From IMG/VR virus record IMGVR_UViG_3300005613_000215, positions 1 to 35,432 of that record: DNA of 35,432 nt; one strand, written 5' to 3'. Of this stretch, positions 1 through 6,514 are shown in pieces. The notes beneath the pieces were generated by a model, which was not told where the DNA came from, made no database searches, and worked only from the letters and a program-made list of their open reading frames with translations. Within the stretch, counting starts at the first letter, position 1. The number at the start of each line of letters is the position of its first letter. The translations under genes were made by a program, and so were the position numbers. Origin of the DNA: a virus.

Positions 1-177
1 AATAGCGCATATGGCGTTTACGCTTTTATTTATCGGTAGTGGTTGCGATATTATTCTTACAAGTGGCCGTTATCCACCTCAAAAATTCGGTAGCACCATC
101 AGTGCCAATCCGATTAACCCAAGTAGCACACCGTGCCACCATCGAAGGCGATAAGGTTTATTTAGATGGTTCATAAT
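1..177. other. Left end, no convincing gene
   Basis: No supported gene. Two short plus-strand frames exist. One runs from ATG at 11 to the stop at 152-154 (47 codons). The other is open from codon 6 to the stop at 174-176 and reads as a hydrophobic stretch followed by a polar tail, but it has no ATG. Neither has a recognisable leader or family. The stretch looks richer in G+C than the A+T-rich genes beside it. It could be the end of a gene cut by the window edge, or foreign or chimeric sequence. Confidence 0.4.
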
Positions 178-399
178 TTAAGAGTTAAATCTGACATTGT
201 AATGATCCATGATCTCATATAGCTGATTTCTAACCTCTTCATAAACCTCGTATTTGTCTTGTTTTAGGTTACCATACTTCATTCTTTCCCTTAAGTACTG
301 GTCTATATCCCATAAAGATAAATGAAGTTCAAGAGACTTTACAGCCATCAAATGCTCCTCCCTATCTTCAGGTAAATTAAATTCTAAAGTTGCTTTCAT
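178..399 (-). CDS. Small conserved phage protein, 73 aa
   Basis: An acidic, helix-rich protein of 73 residues. It opens with MKATLEFNLPED and has a central LWDIDQYLRERMKYG segment. I recognise this pattern (a beta strand ending in FNLPE, then a W/D-x-D-x-x-LR helix) from many small phage proteins of unknown function that sit near replication genes. No catalytic motif, membrane segment or cysteine pair is visible. It is the last gene of the minus-strand arm, 36 bases beyond the phosphatase gene. The ATG at 397-399 is preceded in the gene's direction by an A/T-rich leader without a Shine-Dalgarno sequence. A regulatory or nucleic-acid-associated role is only a guess. Confidence 0.8.
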   Translation of the reverse strand: MKATLEFNLPEDREEHLMAVKSLELHLSLWDIDQYLRERMKYGNLKQDKYEVYEEVRNQLYEIMDHYNVRFNS

Positions 400-435
400 A
401 GTAAGTCTGTAAAATAACTGTAATACTGAACTTCT

Positions 436-1119
436 TTACAATTTTGAAACTGATAAATCATACCCGTCCGATCCTTCTGATATAATTAAGGCTTCTGTAC
501 TTGTACCTAAGGTATCAATAAAAGTGAAACCATAAGTATCTGCCTCTAAATTAATTGATTGTTGAGTTGTATGGCCTACAATTTGATGCCAACCATGAAT
601 CTTGTTTAACATCAGACTTCGAGGGCGAACCCAAATTGGGGAAGATTTAGTTGAATCACCATATGGGTCATGTCCTTGGAATCTGAAATCTTTGATATCA
701 GATTGATTAATCTGATTTACAATATCCTTTTGATCAATCCCTATCAACTCACACCAATCTTTGGTTACACCAGCATGAGTAAATAAATAAGGACCAAACG
801 AATGAGCAAATTGCAGTCGGTTTCTATGTTCCCTTAACATATCAATAATACCATATCCTGCGAATCCTTGATATCCACTATACGTTTCATTAATGCCCAT
901 GTAATGAGCATCATGATTACCAATCAATAGTATTACATCATCCAGTTGGTCTTCTTTTAAGGAGATGATATCTTTAAAATTATGTATCTGTTCTGCTGTA
1001 CTTATATCGAAAGAATCAAAATAATCCCCCACAAATATAACTTTATCAGGTTGAACTTTATCAATATGAGTTTTCCATATAGTACGTCCATGTATGTCGC
1101 CTAATACTAATGTTTTCAT
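436..1119 (-). CDS. PPP-type metallophosphatase
   Basis: A 227-residue calcineurin-like phosphoesterase most like the PPP-family phosphatases of phages (lambda phosphatase type). All metal-binding motifs can be read: GDIHG (Asp8, His10), GDYFDS (Asp32, Asp35), GNHD (Asn68, His69, Asp70), FTHAG (His115) and VGHT (His183). Such enzymes use two metal ions to hydrolyse phosphomonoesters on proteins, or nucleotides such as diadenosine tetraphosphate; the real substrate here cannot be read. A WVRP motif near residue 163 is also typical. The ATG at 1117-1119 puts the first metal motif at residue 7, as usual for the family. It lies just after tRNA-Arg in the minus-strand arm. It is the first of two metallophosphoesterases in the window; the second (31469-32641) has a different domain layout. 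Confidence 0.9.
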   Translation of the reverse strand: MKTLVLGDIHGRTIWKTHIDKVQPDKVIFVGDYFDSFDISTAEQIHNFKDIISLKEDQLDDVILLIGNHDAHYMGINETYSGYQGFAGYGIIDMLREHRNRLQFAHSFGPYLFTHAGVTKDWCELIGIDQKDIVNQINQSDIKDFRFQGHDPYGDSTKSSPIWVRPRSLMLNKIHGWHQIVGHTTQQSINLEADTYGFTFIDTLGTSTEALIISEGSDGYDLSVSKL

Positions 1120-1138
1120 TGTTTTTAATTTTTAATTG

Positions 1139-1212
1139 TACCCCCAACAGGATTCGAACCTGTAACCTATGCATTAGAAGTGCATTGCTCTATCCTGTTG
1201 AGCTATGGGGGC
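1139..1212 (-). tRNA. tRNA-Arg (anticodon UCU)
   Basis: On the minus strand the sequence folds into a standard 74-nt cloverleaf. The acceptor GCCCCCA pairs with TGGGGGT, with a G-U at the first pair. The anticodon stem ATGCA/TGCAT closes the loop CTTCTAA, giving anticodon TCT, and the T arm is ACAGG-TTCGAAT-CCTGT. The discriminator base is A and CCA is not encoded. It reads AGA, the commonest arginine codon in the portal gene. It lies between the phosphatase and an 84-residue gene, so it is probably processed from the operon transcript. Confidence 0.96.
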
Positions 1213-1217
1213 ATCAG

Positions 1218-1472
1218 TTAATCGTATTCTTTTAAGACTTCGGCTTCAATATCTCTGTGATGGATTTCAGTGAGGTCTGTAATATCCTCCTCCCCAATAT
1301 ATACAGCTTGTATTTCCACAAATTTAGGATTTCCTGGGTGACCATCCCCATTTTGTGTTCTATAAATTGTTGGTTCTTCTGGGTAAAAATGATAATAAAC
1401 ATCTATCCAGGTGTCTAAGAATTTAATGTGTGATACAGTACACCCATCTAAATATATCTGATTCGTATTCAT
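1218..1472 (-). CDS. Small acidic phage protein, 84 aa
   Basis: An acidic protein of 84 residues. The middle has YYHFYPEEPTIYR and a Gly/Pro-rich turn, and the second half ends with GEEDITDL followed by a helical acidic tail. This layout (short beta strands, a V/I-x-x-G-x-D-I/V-T-D-L segment and a final helix with IEAE) recurs in small unannotated phage proteins; no biochemical function is known to me. No membrane segment, zinc site or catalytic motif is visible. It sits between tRNA-Arg, which begins 5 bases beyond its stop, and a 79-residue gene, in the same direction, and is probably part of one transcript. Confidence 0.75.
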   Translation of the reverse strand: MNTNQIYLDGCTVSHIKFLDTWIDVYYHFYPEEPTIYRTQNGDGHPGNPKFVEIQAVYIGEEDITDLTEIHHRDIEAEVLKEYD

Positions 1473-1485
1473 TTTTTAAGGTTTG

Positions 1486-1725
1486 TTATTTAAATTCAAT
1501 TTCATCTAATGCTTTTTGTAAAAGAATAGAAGAGTCTTTAAGTACTTCATCAACTCCTCCCTGCCTAACGTCTACAGATAAAAGCTTATCCAGCTCTTTC
1601 TGTAGTCCGTTGATATGGAATTTGACTTTTTGCTTATAAAGTGATCTTCCTTCTGTTTCATCCAGTAGCTCTTGTAAAAGCATTGAAACAATAAATATCT
1701 TAGTTGCAAGTTCTGATTCACTCAT
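1486..1725 (-). CDS. Helical small protein, 79 aa
   Basis: A 79-residue protein predicted by eye to be nearly all helix, with heptad-like spacing of leucines (LLQELLDE, LQKELDKLL, LLQKALDEIE), so a coiled-coil or helical bundle is likely. I do not recognise the family. It has no cysteine, signal peptide or enzymatic motif. It starts 25 bases beyond tRNA-Leu in the gene's direction, with a leader made almost only of A and T, and is followed 13 bases later by the 84-residue gene. This close packing supports a real gene in the minus-strand operon. Confidence 0.72.
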   Translation of the reverse strand: MSESELATKIFIVSMLLQELLDETEGRSLYKQKVKFHINGLQKELDKLLSVDVRQGGVDEVLKDSSILLQKALDEIEFK

Positions 1726-1750
1726 TTGAAAATTAATTTGAATTAATTAG

Positions 1751-1835
1751 TACCGAGAGCGGGAGTCGAACCCGCACGAGCATTACTGCTCAAAGGATTT
1801 TAAGTCCTTCGTGTCTACCATTTCACCACCTCGGC
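1751..1835 (-). tRNA. tRNA-Leu (anticodon UAA)
   Basis: The minus strand gives an 85-nt class II tRNA with a long variable arm (AGCAGTAATGCT). The acceptor is GCCGAGG with TCTCGGT, with G-U at the first and last pairs. The anticodon stem AAGGA/TCCTT closes the loop CTTAAAA, giving anticodon TAA, and the T arm is GCGGG-TTCGACT-CCCGC. The discriminator is A and no CCA is encoded. It reads UUA, a leucine codon favoured by A+T-rich genes such as the late genes here. Confidence 0.96.
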
Positions 1836-1856
1836 AGATTATTACTTGTATTTTAT

Positions 1857-1864
1857 TAAATTTG
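1857..1864 (+). promoter_or_regulatory. Possible -7 element TAAATTTG
   Basis: An exact match to the Bacteroidetes -7 element TAnnTTTG, 5 bases before the ATG of the basic gene. No TTG is found about 21 bases upstream, where tRNA-Leu lies, so the match may be chance. If real, the transcript would start at or next to the start codon. Confidence 0.3.
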
Positions 1865-1869
1865 TAATT

Positions 1870-2196
1870 ATGTCAAAGAATAGGTTTGCAGGTAATCACC
1901 CCTCTTATAAAAAGAGGAATATGTCCCCCTCTCAAGTTAAAGCTAAAAGAGAGTACGACAAGAAATACAACGGGACTGAAGAGCGTAAAAAATATAGAGT
2001 CAAGCTCAACAAAAAGAATCGTGAAAATAAAACCTACGGTAACGGGGATAAGAAAGATCTTAGCCACACTACTGGAGGTAAACTTGTTCAAGAACCTCAA
2101 TCTAAAAATAGAGCTAGAAACAGAGGCCGTAAGAAAAGAAGGGAAGGGGGAAGAGTAGTTTCCTACCCTGCCCTCCCTTCCATCAACCAAAACTAA
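1870..2196 (+). CDS. Basic HNH-like or DNA-binding phage protein
   Basis: A strongly basic protein of 108 residues, the only gene of the left arm on the plus strand. It has KREYDKKYNGTEERKKYR, then GNGDKKDLSHTTGGKL and QSKNRARNRG. This order resembles a group of phage proteins whose fuller members read GDGKDxxHKDGNP...SKxSNR, an HNH-nuclease-like or DNA-binding fold of unclear role. Here the second histidine and the NP turn are missing, so nuclease activity is doubtful. I chose the ATG at 1870 over the frame's earlier start because it opens with MSKNRFAGNHPS and follows TAAATTTG. Its last bases overlap the stop of the convergent 57-residue gene. Confidence 0.75.
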   Translation: MSKNRFAGNHPSYKKRNMSPSQVKAKREYDKKYNGTEERKKYRVKLNKKNRENKTYGNGDKKDLSHTTGGKLVQEPQSKNRARNRGRKKRREGGRVVSYPALPSINQN

Positions 2197-2366
2197 ACCA
2201 ACTCCTCTGAGTCACAGTGCTCTTTACACCATGAACAGATGTCCGTATCTGCATAGATCATTGCCCCACAGCAATTAGAAACCGTGTTAGGGTCTCCTGC
2301 CATGTCGGACAAATGTTCTTGCATTTTCTCTTCGTCTAGAGAGTAAAACTTTGGAAATAGTGGCAT
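2193..2366 (-). CDS. Zinc-binding microprotein, 57 aa
   Basis: A 57-residue minus-strand gene. It starts with MPLFPKFYSLDEE and ends with a cysteine cluster: Cys32-Cys33, then DICSWCKEHC with Cys44, Cys47, His50 and Cys51. The CCGA...CxxCxxHC arrangement is a small zinc-ribbon pattern common among phage microproteins, and probably binds one zinc ion. It may bind nucleic acid or a host protein; the target is unknown. Its stop overlaps the end of the convergent basic gene by 4 bases. It starts 4 bases beyond the stop of the 61-residue gene, which supports membership of the polymerase operon. Confidence 0.75.
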   Translation of the reverse strand: MPLFPKFYSLDEEKMQEHLSDMAGDPNTVSNCCGAMIYADTDICSWCKEHCDSEELV

Positions 2367-2370
2367 TGTA

Positions 2371-2556
2371 TTATAGTTTTAGGGTTACTTTACAACTGAA
2401 GTATTCGTGAACAGAGTCATATAACTTTTCAAGTGTATTATGACATGTTTCAGGATTCATCTGTGTTTGACCATCCTCTAATGAATTGAAGTAATATGTT
2501 AACTCTTTCATTAGTTGATTTAAGTCTTTCTCAGGGTCTTTACTTTTTCCAGACAT
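2371..2556 (-). CDS. Small helical protein after polymerase
   Basis: A 61-residue protein opening MSGKSKDPEKDLNQLMKEL, with a likely helix followed by a second helix around LEKLYDSVHEYF. I do not recognise it. There is no zinc site (two separate cysteines only), no membrane segment and no catalytic motif. Its start overlaps the last 17 bases of the DNA polymerase gene, the usual sign of translational coupling, so it may be made together with the polymerase. A role as a small polymerase partner is possible only by position. Confidence 0.65.
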   Translation of the reverse strand: MSGKSKDPEKDLNQLMKELTYYFNSLEDGQTQMNPETCHNTLEKLYDSVHEYFSCKVTLKL

Positions 2557-4432
2557 TAGATATTTCTGTTTCTGCGGTTAATAATCCGTTAGTTATAATA
2601 ACATTAGCAGCTTCCTCCATCAATTCATTCATTCTATCTCTCCACTCTTCAGACAATTCCTTTTTACAGATAGTATCAATCTGGTCATGAACAGTCATAA
2701 CCATTTTGACTTTTTTGTAAAATCTAGATTCCGGATCATTTATCTCGTCATAGATTTTAACCATAGCAAGTTTAGTCATATCAGCACTTGATCCTTGAAT
2801 TGGGGTGTTCTTTGACTGACGTTCAATACTCCCACGATCTTGAGGTGCAGTCATTCCGTGAGGTAACCAGCTATCAAACCAACGCCTACGTTTGAACGGT
2901 TTAAATGTTCTGATATACCCATTCTTTACCCCAAACTTTGCAAGTTTATTTAAAAACTCCTGGATAGATGGGAATGCATTGAAATACTTATCAATTAACT
3001 CTGACGCTTCATTGACTTTAATATCAAGTTGATCAGCAAGTTTATGCGGACCCATCCCATAAGCTAACCCGAAGTTGATAGACTTAACCTGCGTCCTCAA
3101 TTGTTTGTGTTTTGGGCAGTTACATTTCTGCTTTGAAATGTTATACGCACAATCAGGTTCGCTTGAGTTTATCCATTCATCCCCAAATACAAGTTCTGCA
3201 CATACAGAATGAAGATCTTGTTTATTTTTGAGAGCATCTAAGAACACAGGATCTTTAGACCCATAAGCAATTACATTCAACTCTTGACTTGAGTAATCAG
3301 ATGAAACAAACACCCAACCGTTAGGGGCAACAAAACAGTTACGATACTTGTTATCTGCAGGTATTTGTTGCATGTTAGGTTCGCTTGAGCTCACCCTCCC
3401 AGTATCAAGTATTTGTCTGAAGTTAGTGTGTATTTTCCCATCACAACTGATTAAGCTGTAAAAGTTATCCCCGTAAGAACTTGTTAGTTTAGTGATCTCT
3501 TTGTACTCCATGTACTCTTTAATCAAGTTATGCTTACGTCTGTACTTATAAAGAGAGTTAGCATTGACATCTTCAAGTCCAGGGACCAGAAGCTTAAATA
3601 CTTTAACTACTTGTGCCGGACTTTTCCAATTAATGTTCGTCTTACGAATCTGAGTTTCAAACATGTCTTGCTGCACAGGCTCGTGATAAGGATCAAGCTT
3701 TGGGTTAGATATTACTAAGTCATCTAGCTCAAGCTCTTTTTGCTTAGCTTTTTTGAGATTATCTTTTGACAATTCATCCCAGGAATCTTTGTTAATTAAT
3801 AACCCTTCATACTCAATTTCAGAGAATGGGATTACAGCTAAATTCTCAAGCTTAACAACTTCAGCTAACTCGTACTTTTCAATTAAGGGTTGTTGCTTTT
3901 CATAAAGCTGGATTAAGAACTCAACATCCTTAGCCCCATACACAATTTGTTGTACTGAGTACGGTTGCCCAGTTAAATTAATGAACTGGTTTCTCGTTGA
4001 TTTATCTAGTTCAATACCCAGGTATCTTTTAACAAGTTTATTCAACCCAAACCCAAAATCCTTTTTCCCACAATGAATTACTCTTTCTGTGAGATAAGTG
4101 TCATAAATGTTTCTTGTTTGAATACCATGAGTTCTGATGAACTTGTAATCAAACTTAGCATTGTGAAAGATTTTTATGATGTCCTCTGACTCTAAAATTT
4201 CTTTCAAAGGTTGAATCGAAATAAATCTTGTATCAATGATATATTGCATATCACGATCCCCGATTTGAAACATAATCATTTTCTTACAAGTGAAGTCTAA
4301 CCCTTCAGTCTCAGTATCTACCCCAAGAATGTGCTTGTCTTTGCAATACTCAACAACTTCCTCAATAGTAGCTGTTTGAATTGATGGGTCAATTGTCTTC
4401 GTCGTCGATACGAAGCGGATTTTTGGATGCAT
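2540..4432 (-). CDS. Family A DNA polymerase with 3'-5' exonuclease
   Basis: The replicative polymerase of the phage, 630 residues, Pol I/T7-like. The exonuclease motifs are DTETEG (Asp39, Glu41), HNAKFD (Asn91, Asp95) and YGAKD (Tyr165, Asp169), so proofreading should work. The polymerase motifs are A, DYSSQEL (Asp379 to Leu385); B, R446-x3-K450-x3-F454-x3-Y458-G; and C, VHDQ (His582, Asp583). The residue matching E. coli Phe762 is phenylalanine (454), as in cellular Pol I. There is no N-terminal 5'-3' exonuclease. Just before motif B, Cys428, Cys437, Cys439 and His442 form a possible zinc site. The start ATG lies within the end of the preceding 75-residue gene. No helicase or primase accompanies it in this window. 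Confidence 0.97.
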   Translation of the reverse strand: MHPKIRFVSTTKTIDPSIQTATIEEVVEYCKDKHILGVDTETEGLDFTCKKMIMFQIGDRDMQYIIDTRFISIQPLKEILESEDIIKIFHNAKFDYKFIRTHGIQTRNIYDTYLTERVIHCGKKDFGFGLNKLVKRYLGIELDKSTRNQFINLTGQPYSVQQIVYGAKDVEFLIQLYEKQQPLIEKYELAEVVKLENLAVIPFSEIEYEGLLINKDSWDELSKDNLKKAKQKELELDDLVISNPKLDPYHEPVQQDMFETQIRKTNINWKSPAQVVKVFKLLVPGLEDVNANSLYKYRRKHNLIKEYMEYKEITKLTSSYGDNFYSLISCDGKIHTNFRQILDTGRVSSSEPNMQQIPADNKYRNCFVAPNGWVFVSSDYSSQELNVIAYGSKDPVFLDALKNKQDLHSVCAELVFGDEWINSSEPDCAYNISKQKCNCPKHKQLRTQVKSINFGLAYGMGPHKLADQLDIKVNEASELIDKYFNAFPSIQEFLNKLAKFGVKNGYIRTFKPFKRRRWFDSWLPHGMTAPQDRGSIERQSKNTPIQGSSADMTKLAMVKIYDEINDPESRFYKKVKMVMTVHDQIDTICKKELSEEWRDRMNELMEEAANVIITNGLLTAETEISNVWKK

Positions 4433-4616
4433 AATTAATTAAATTTTGTGCATACTTTGTACTCATGTATGCCCCGTCAAATATAAACATATCTTGGTTG
4501 TTGTCTACAGCTTCTTTACAAGCTGTATTAAGATCCTCAATACGTCTACTCTCCATTAGTTGATGGAGATATTTCATGTGTCCCATAATGTGTTGGTTAG
4601 CGCGATGATAGTGCAT
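4389..4616 (-). CDS. Small basic/helical protein before polymerase
   Basis: A 75-residue protein: MHYHRANQHIMGHMKYLH, rich in histidine and methionine, then helices through ACKEAVDN and a final polar tail. I do not recognise the family. An earlier in-frame GTG at 4646 would add ten residues, but I prefer the ATG at 4614-4616 because it follows an A/T-rich leader and places the small hairpin 4635-4648 outside the gene. Its last 44 bases overlap the polymerase start, so the two are probably translated together. The histidines could bind metal, but there is no clear motif. Confidence 0.65.
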   Translation of the reverse strand: MHYHRANQHIMGHMKYLHQLMESRRIEDLNTACKEAVDNNQDMFIFDGAYMSTKYAQNLINYASKNPLRIDDEDN

Positions 4617-4634
4617 TTTTTTAATAAACTTCTT

Positions 4635-4648
4635 AAGTGTTATCACTT
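4635..4648 (-). promoter_or_regulatory. Leader hairpin before the 75-aa gene
   Basis: AAGTG pairs with CACTT around a 4-base loop, 18 bases before the start codon at 4616. By itself the stem is short. It is listed because several left-arm genes have a hairpin at a similar distance. Confidence 0.35.
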
Positions 4649-4664
4649 AGACATTAGAGTAAAA

Positions 4665-4740
4665 AAGTACAGCAGCTTACTAACTGCTGTACTTAATAAT
4701 GATAGAGAGGAGAGCTTGTATGCTCCCCCCTCTTATCATT
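4665..4740 (-). terminator. Tandem hairpins, probable terminator
   Basis: Two adjoining inverted repeats lie between the stop at 4749 and the next gene. 4665-4675 and 4684-4694 form a perfect 11-base-pair stem (AAGTACAGCAG) with an 8-base loop. 4698-4740 forms a long imperfect stem whose ends are AATGATA and TATCATT. On the minus strand they come directly after the paralogue gene, and the second stem met is followed by a T-rich run (4661-4666 read as T). They probably end the 5.3-4.7 kb transcript and separate it from the polymerase operon. Confidence 0.7.
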
Positions 4741-4748
4741 GAGACTGC

Positions 4749-5336
4749 TTAGTCCCAGATCTCACCGGTATCGGTGTCAACAACTGCTTCAGACTCCTCG
4801 TCTGTTTGCAGGAAGGTGTGACTACGCTGCCCTTCAAGTACAATCTCCGTGTTGGAGAAGATGTGCTTGCCGTTGTGCAGCATGAACGGACCGTCTGCAC
4901 CCTTACGCTTAGCCCGCTCCTCAATGTTAGAGGCTTGGTAAGCGTCAGGTGTAGTTGTCTCAGTCACCTGAAGTACCAGACGTCCGTGAGGGATCTCTGG
5001 GTTCAGGATGTTCAGAGGACGTACCATCTTTTTAGATGAGCGTCCAAGCTGAGACTTTTTCCAACCTGCCTCTGAAGTAAGAGTCCCTTCCTTGAGACCC
5101 AGCAACTCCTCTGCGTCCGCTGCTTCAACAGTCATCCACGCACGACGTGGGCGACGTTGGAATCGGTCGTCAGATTTGTTGAACACCCCGAGGAGGTTGG
5201 TTCCTCTTGGGGTTTCTTCAACGATTTCTGCAACCTCAAGCTGAATTTTCTCAGTTGAAGTTGCTACTGCCTGCACGAGGAGGCTGTTACCTGGAGTTAA
5301 GGTCTCCAGTGTACCTGAATTCAATGCATTTTCCAT
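4749..5336 (-). CDS. Conserved phage protein, paralogue A
   Basis: A 195-residue protein clearly related to the gene at 6515-7090. Shared blocks are GNSLLV, the FNKSDDRF segment, RRAW-T, LN-LNP, and AKR-GADGPF-LH-GK-IFSNTE. I recognise this as a conserved family of marine phages without an established function. Single-stranded DNA binding would fit its position beside replication genes, but no motif proves it. I chose the ATG at 5334-5336 (MENALNSGTLETL) over an earlier one because the other copy begins at the matching point. The G+C content is higher than in the late genes. A hairpin (5359-5386) precedes it and tandem hairpins follow it, so it is probably a single-gene transcript, likely abundant. 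Confidence 0.85.
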   Translation of the reverse strand: MENALNSGTLETLTPGNSLLVQAVATSTEKIQLEVAEIVEETPRGTNLLGVFNKSDDRFQRRPRRAWMTVEAADAEELLGLKEGTLTSEAGWKKSQLGRSSKKMVRPLNILNPEIPHGRLVLQVTETTTPDAYQASNIEERAKRKGADGPFMLHNGKHIFSNTEIVLEGQRSHTFLQTDEESEAVVDTDTGEIWD

Positions 5337-5358
5337 GCTTGAAATGTAATTTAATGTT

Positions 5359-5386
5359 GAGTGCAACTTAATTCGGGCATGCACTC
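5359..5386 (-). promoter_or_regulatory. Leader hairpin before paralogue A
   Basis: GAGTGCA (5359-5365) pairs perfectly with TGCACTC (5380-5386) over a 14-base loop, 22 bases before the start codon. It may stabilise the message or affect translation. Confidence 0.5.
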
Positions 5387-5399
5387 TTACTCCCGCTGT

Positions 5400-5534
5400 T
5401 TATTTTACGTGTCGAGAAAGAACTCGAATGACTACTTGGTCATGAAGATGTTTCACTTCATTTTTACCCCAACCAGTCTTAGCTTCGAGCTCCTTCTCAA
5501 ATTCTGCTTTGATCTCAAAAATTAATTCAGTCAT
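5400..5534 (-). CDS. Microprotein, 44 aa
   Basis: A 44-residue gene: MTELIFEIKAEFEKELEAK, then TGWGKNEVKHLHDQ and a hydrophobic end. It has the charge pattern of a folded helical protein, and the TGWGKNEV segment looks conserved in kind with other small phage proteins. I assign no function. Its ATG overlaps the stop of the upstream lipoprotein gene as TGATG, so translation is probably coupled. It closes a four-gene minus-strand operon (6311 to 5400). Confidence 0.65.
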   Translation of the reverse strand: MTELIFEIKAEFEKELEAKTGWGKNEVKHLHDQVVIRVLSRHVK

Positions 5535-5674
5535 CACCAGTTATTTACACATTGAGGCTTTTCCCAACGTTTGAGTTTAATTACTTGTTTACCTCTCTGT
5601 TCGTAGATTGCAGTTGAAGTAGCACAGCTAGAGAGCAGTGCTACAACAACTACAAATAGTAGTAACTTCTTCAT
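5534..5674 (-). CDS. Small lipoprotein, 46 aa
   Basis: A 46-residue protein with a full lipoprotein signal: MKKLLLFVVVVALLSSC, with lipobox LSSC and the lipidated cysteine at 17. The mature part is only about 29 residues, polar and basic, with one more cysteine near the end. It should be anchored in the inner or outer membrane, facing the periplasm. Phage lipoproteins of this size are often o-spanins or superinfection-exclusion proteins; here it lies far from the endolysin and holin, so exclusion of other phages is a slightly better guess. Both ends overlap neighbouring genes by one base (TGATG), giving tight coupling with the 143- and 44-residue genes. Confidence 0.75.
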   Translation of the reverse strand: MKKLLLFVVVVALLSSCATSTAIYEQRGKQVIKLKRWEKPQCVNNW

Positions 5675-6105
5675 CAGTTATTCAATCTTTGGGTTTGTTG
5701 AATGAACTCATTAGCTGCATGTTTCCCCATTGCCTCTTGCATCTCCCAAGCCATTGGGAGTACCTGATCTAAGGGAATACAACGAGCCATAGTATCTTCG
5801 TCAATGATAGATGCACAAGCTTCAATACGATCGAAGTGTGCATCAATGTCACTGTCAAGTAAGAATGTAGGGAGAGTCTCGAACTTAATCGTGATGTGTC
5901 TCCCTGTACTCACATGCTTGATAGGTGAGATATAGTACTCACCCATTTGATCTTCAAACGTATCAATAAAGACATGCAGGACTTTTTCCAGAGTCCAGTC
6001 TTTATCATACGTGTTGTAAGTCATCCCAATGATCTCCTCACCACGAAAGAAACACATAGTCTCTTGAACGATGTGAGACTCGCTAATCAATACTTCGTAC
6101 TTCAT
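5674..6105 (-). CDS. Unknown protein, 143 aa
   Basis: A soluble acidic protein of 143 residues, beginning MKYEVLISESHIVQETMCFF. The first two thirds look like alternating beta strands, and the last third is a helix rich in Met and Ala (LPMAWEMQEAMGKHAANEF). No motif I recognise, no signal peptide and no membrane segment. It overlaps the upstream two-helix membrane gene by 4 bases (ATGA) and the downstream lipoprotein gene by one, so it belongs to a coupled operon with two membrane-associated products. That suggests a job at the envelope, but nothing in the sequence proves it. Confidence 0.8.
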   Translation of the reverse strand: MKYEVLISESHIVQETMCFFRGEEIIGMTYNTYDKDWTLEKVLHVFIDTFEDQMGEYYISPIKHVSTGRHITIKFETLPTFLLDSDIDAHFDRIEACASIIDEDTMARCIPLDQVLPMAWEMQEAMGKHAANEFIQQTQRLNN

Positions 6106-6311
6106 GACTTAATTCGATTTGAATAAACCATAAATAACACTGAAGATAGCATGAACACCATGAACCCAAAGAACCAAAGTCTCTCCTGAGTTGAGGTTGA
6201 GTATTCACTAAACCAATTAAGTATTGGCATTCCGATTATCAACATGAATGCTGTTAGCATAGCATATGAGAACAGGATTGCTCTCGCAATGAATCTTAAT
6301 ACTTGTTTCAT
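6102..6311 (-). CDS. Small two-helix membrane protein
   Basis: A 69-residue protein with two hydrophobic segments (about residues 8-30 and 45-63) joined by a short polar loop with SEYSTSTQERL. I start it at the ATG at 6309-6311 (MKQVLRFIARAIL), because an earlier in-frame ATG would add a leader of unlike composition and the chosen start follows an A/T-rich leader. It is first in the operon with the 143-residue protein, lipoprotein and microprotein. It could be an early membrane or exclusion protein, or a holin-like protein; the function is unknown. Confidence 0.72.
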   Translation of the reverse strand: MKQVLRFIARAILFSYAMLTAFMLIIGMPILNWFSEYSTSTQERLWFFGFMVFMLSSVLFMVYSNRIKS

Positions 6312-6514
6312 AATTAAAATGAATTTGAATGAATTTAAATGTAAAATAAGGGGCACTACCCTTGTCGTAGTGTTCTGCTCCCCGTGATCAGGACAAGGCT
6401 GCCTACCTACAACTAAAGCACTGATTACGTGAGGGGTAGGTTCTCACATATCAGTGTGCAGAATACAAAGAAAGCAAGGGAGCGCAATGCTCCCCTGCAA
6501 TCATAACTTAGGAC
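6312..6514 (-). other. Spacer with hairpins between paralogue B and the membrane operon
   Basis: A spacer of about 200 bases without a gene. CACTAC (6354-6359) pairs with GTAGTG (6367-6372), flanked by GGGG and CCCC. A CCTACC/GGTAGG pair lies further on, around 6400-6441. The terminator-like hairpin 6478-6494 is listed separately. The spacer probably holds the promoter for the membrane operon, but I found no TAnnTTTG match on the minus strand. Confidence 0.5.
6478..6494 (-). terminator. Probable terminator after paralogue B
   Basis: GGGAGC (6478-6483) and GCTCCC (6489-6494) form a 6-base-pair G+C-rich stem with a 5-base loop, about 20 bases past the stop of the 191-residue gene. On the minus strand it is followed by a T-rich run (TTGCTTTCTTTG). 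Confidence 0.6.

Noticed and set aside
1873-2190. Minus-strand frame opposite the basic gene
   Set aside because: The plus-strand frame has the phage-like basic motif order, and the minus-strand one reads as random hydrophobic sequence.
4736-5039. Extra frames on both strands within the paralogue A gene
   Set aside because: Shadow frames; the paralogue comparison shows which frame is real.
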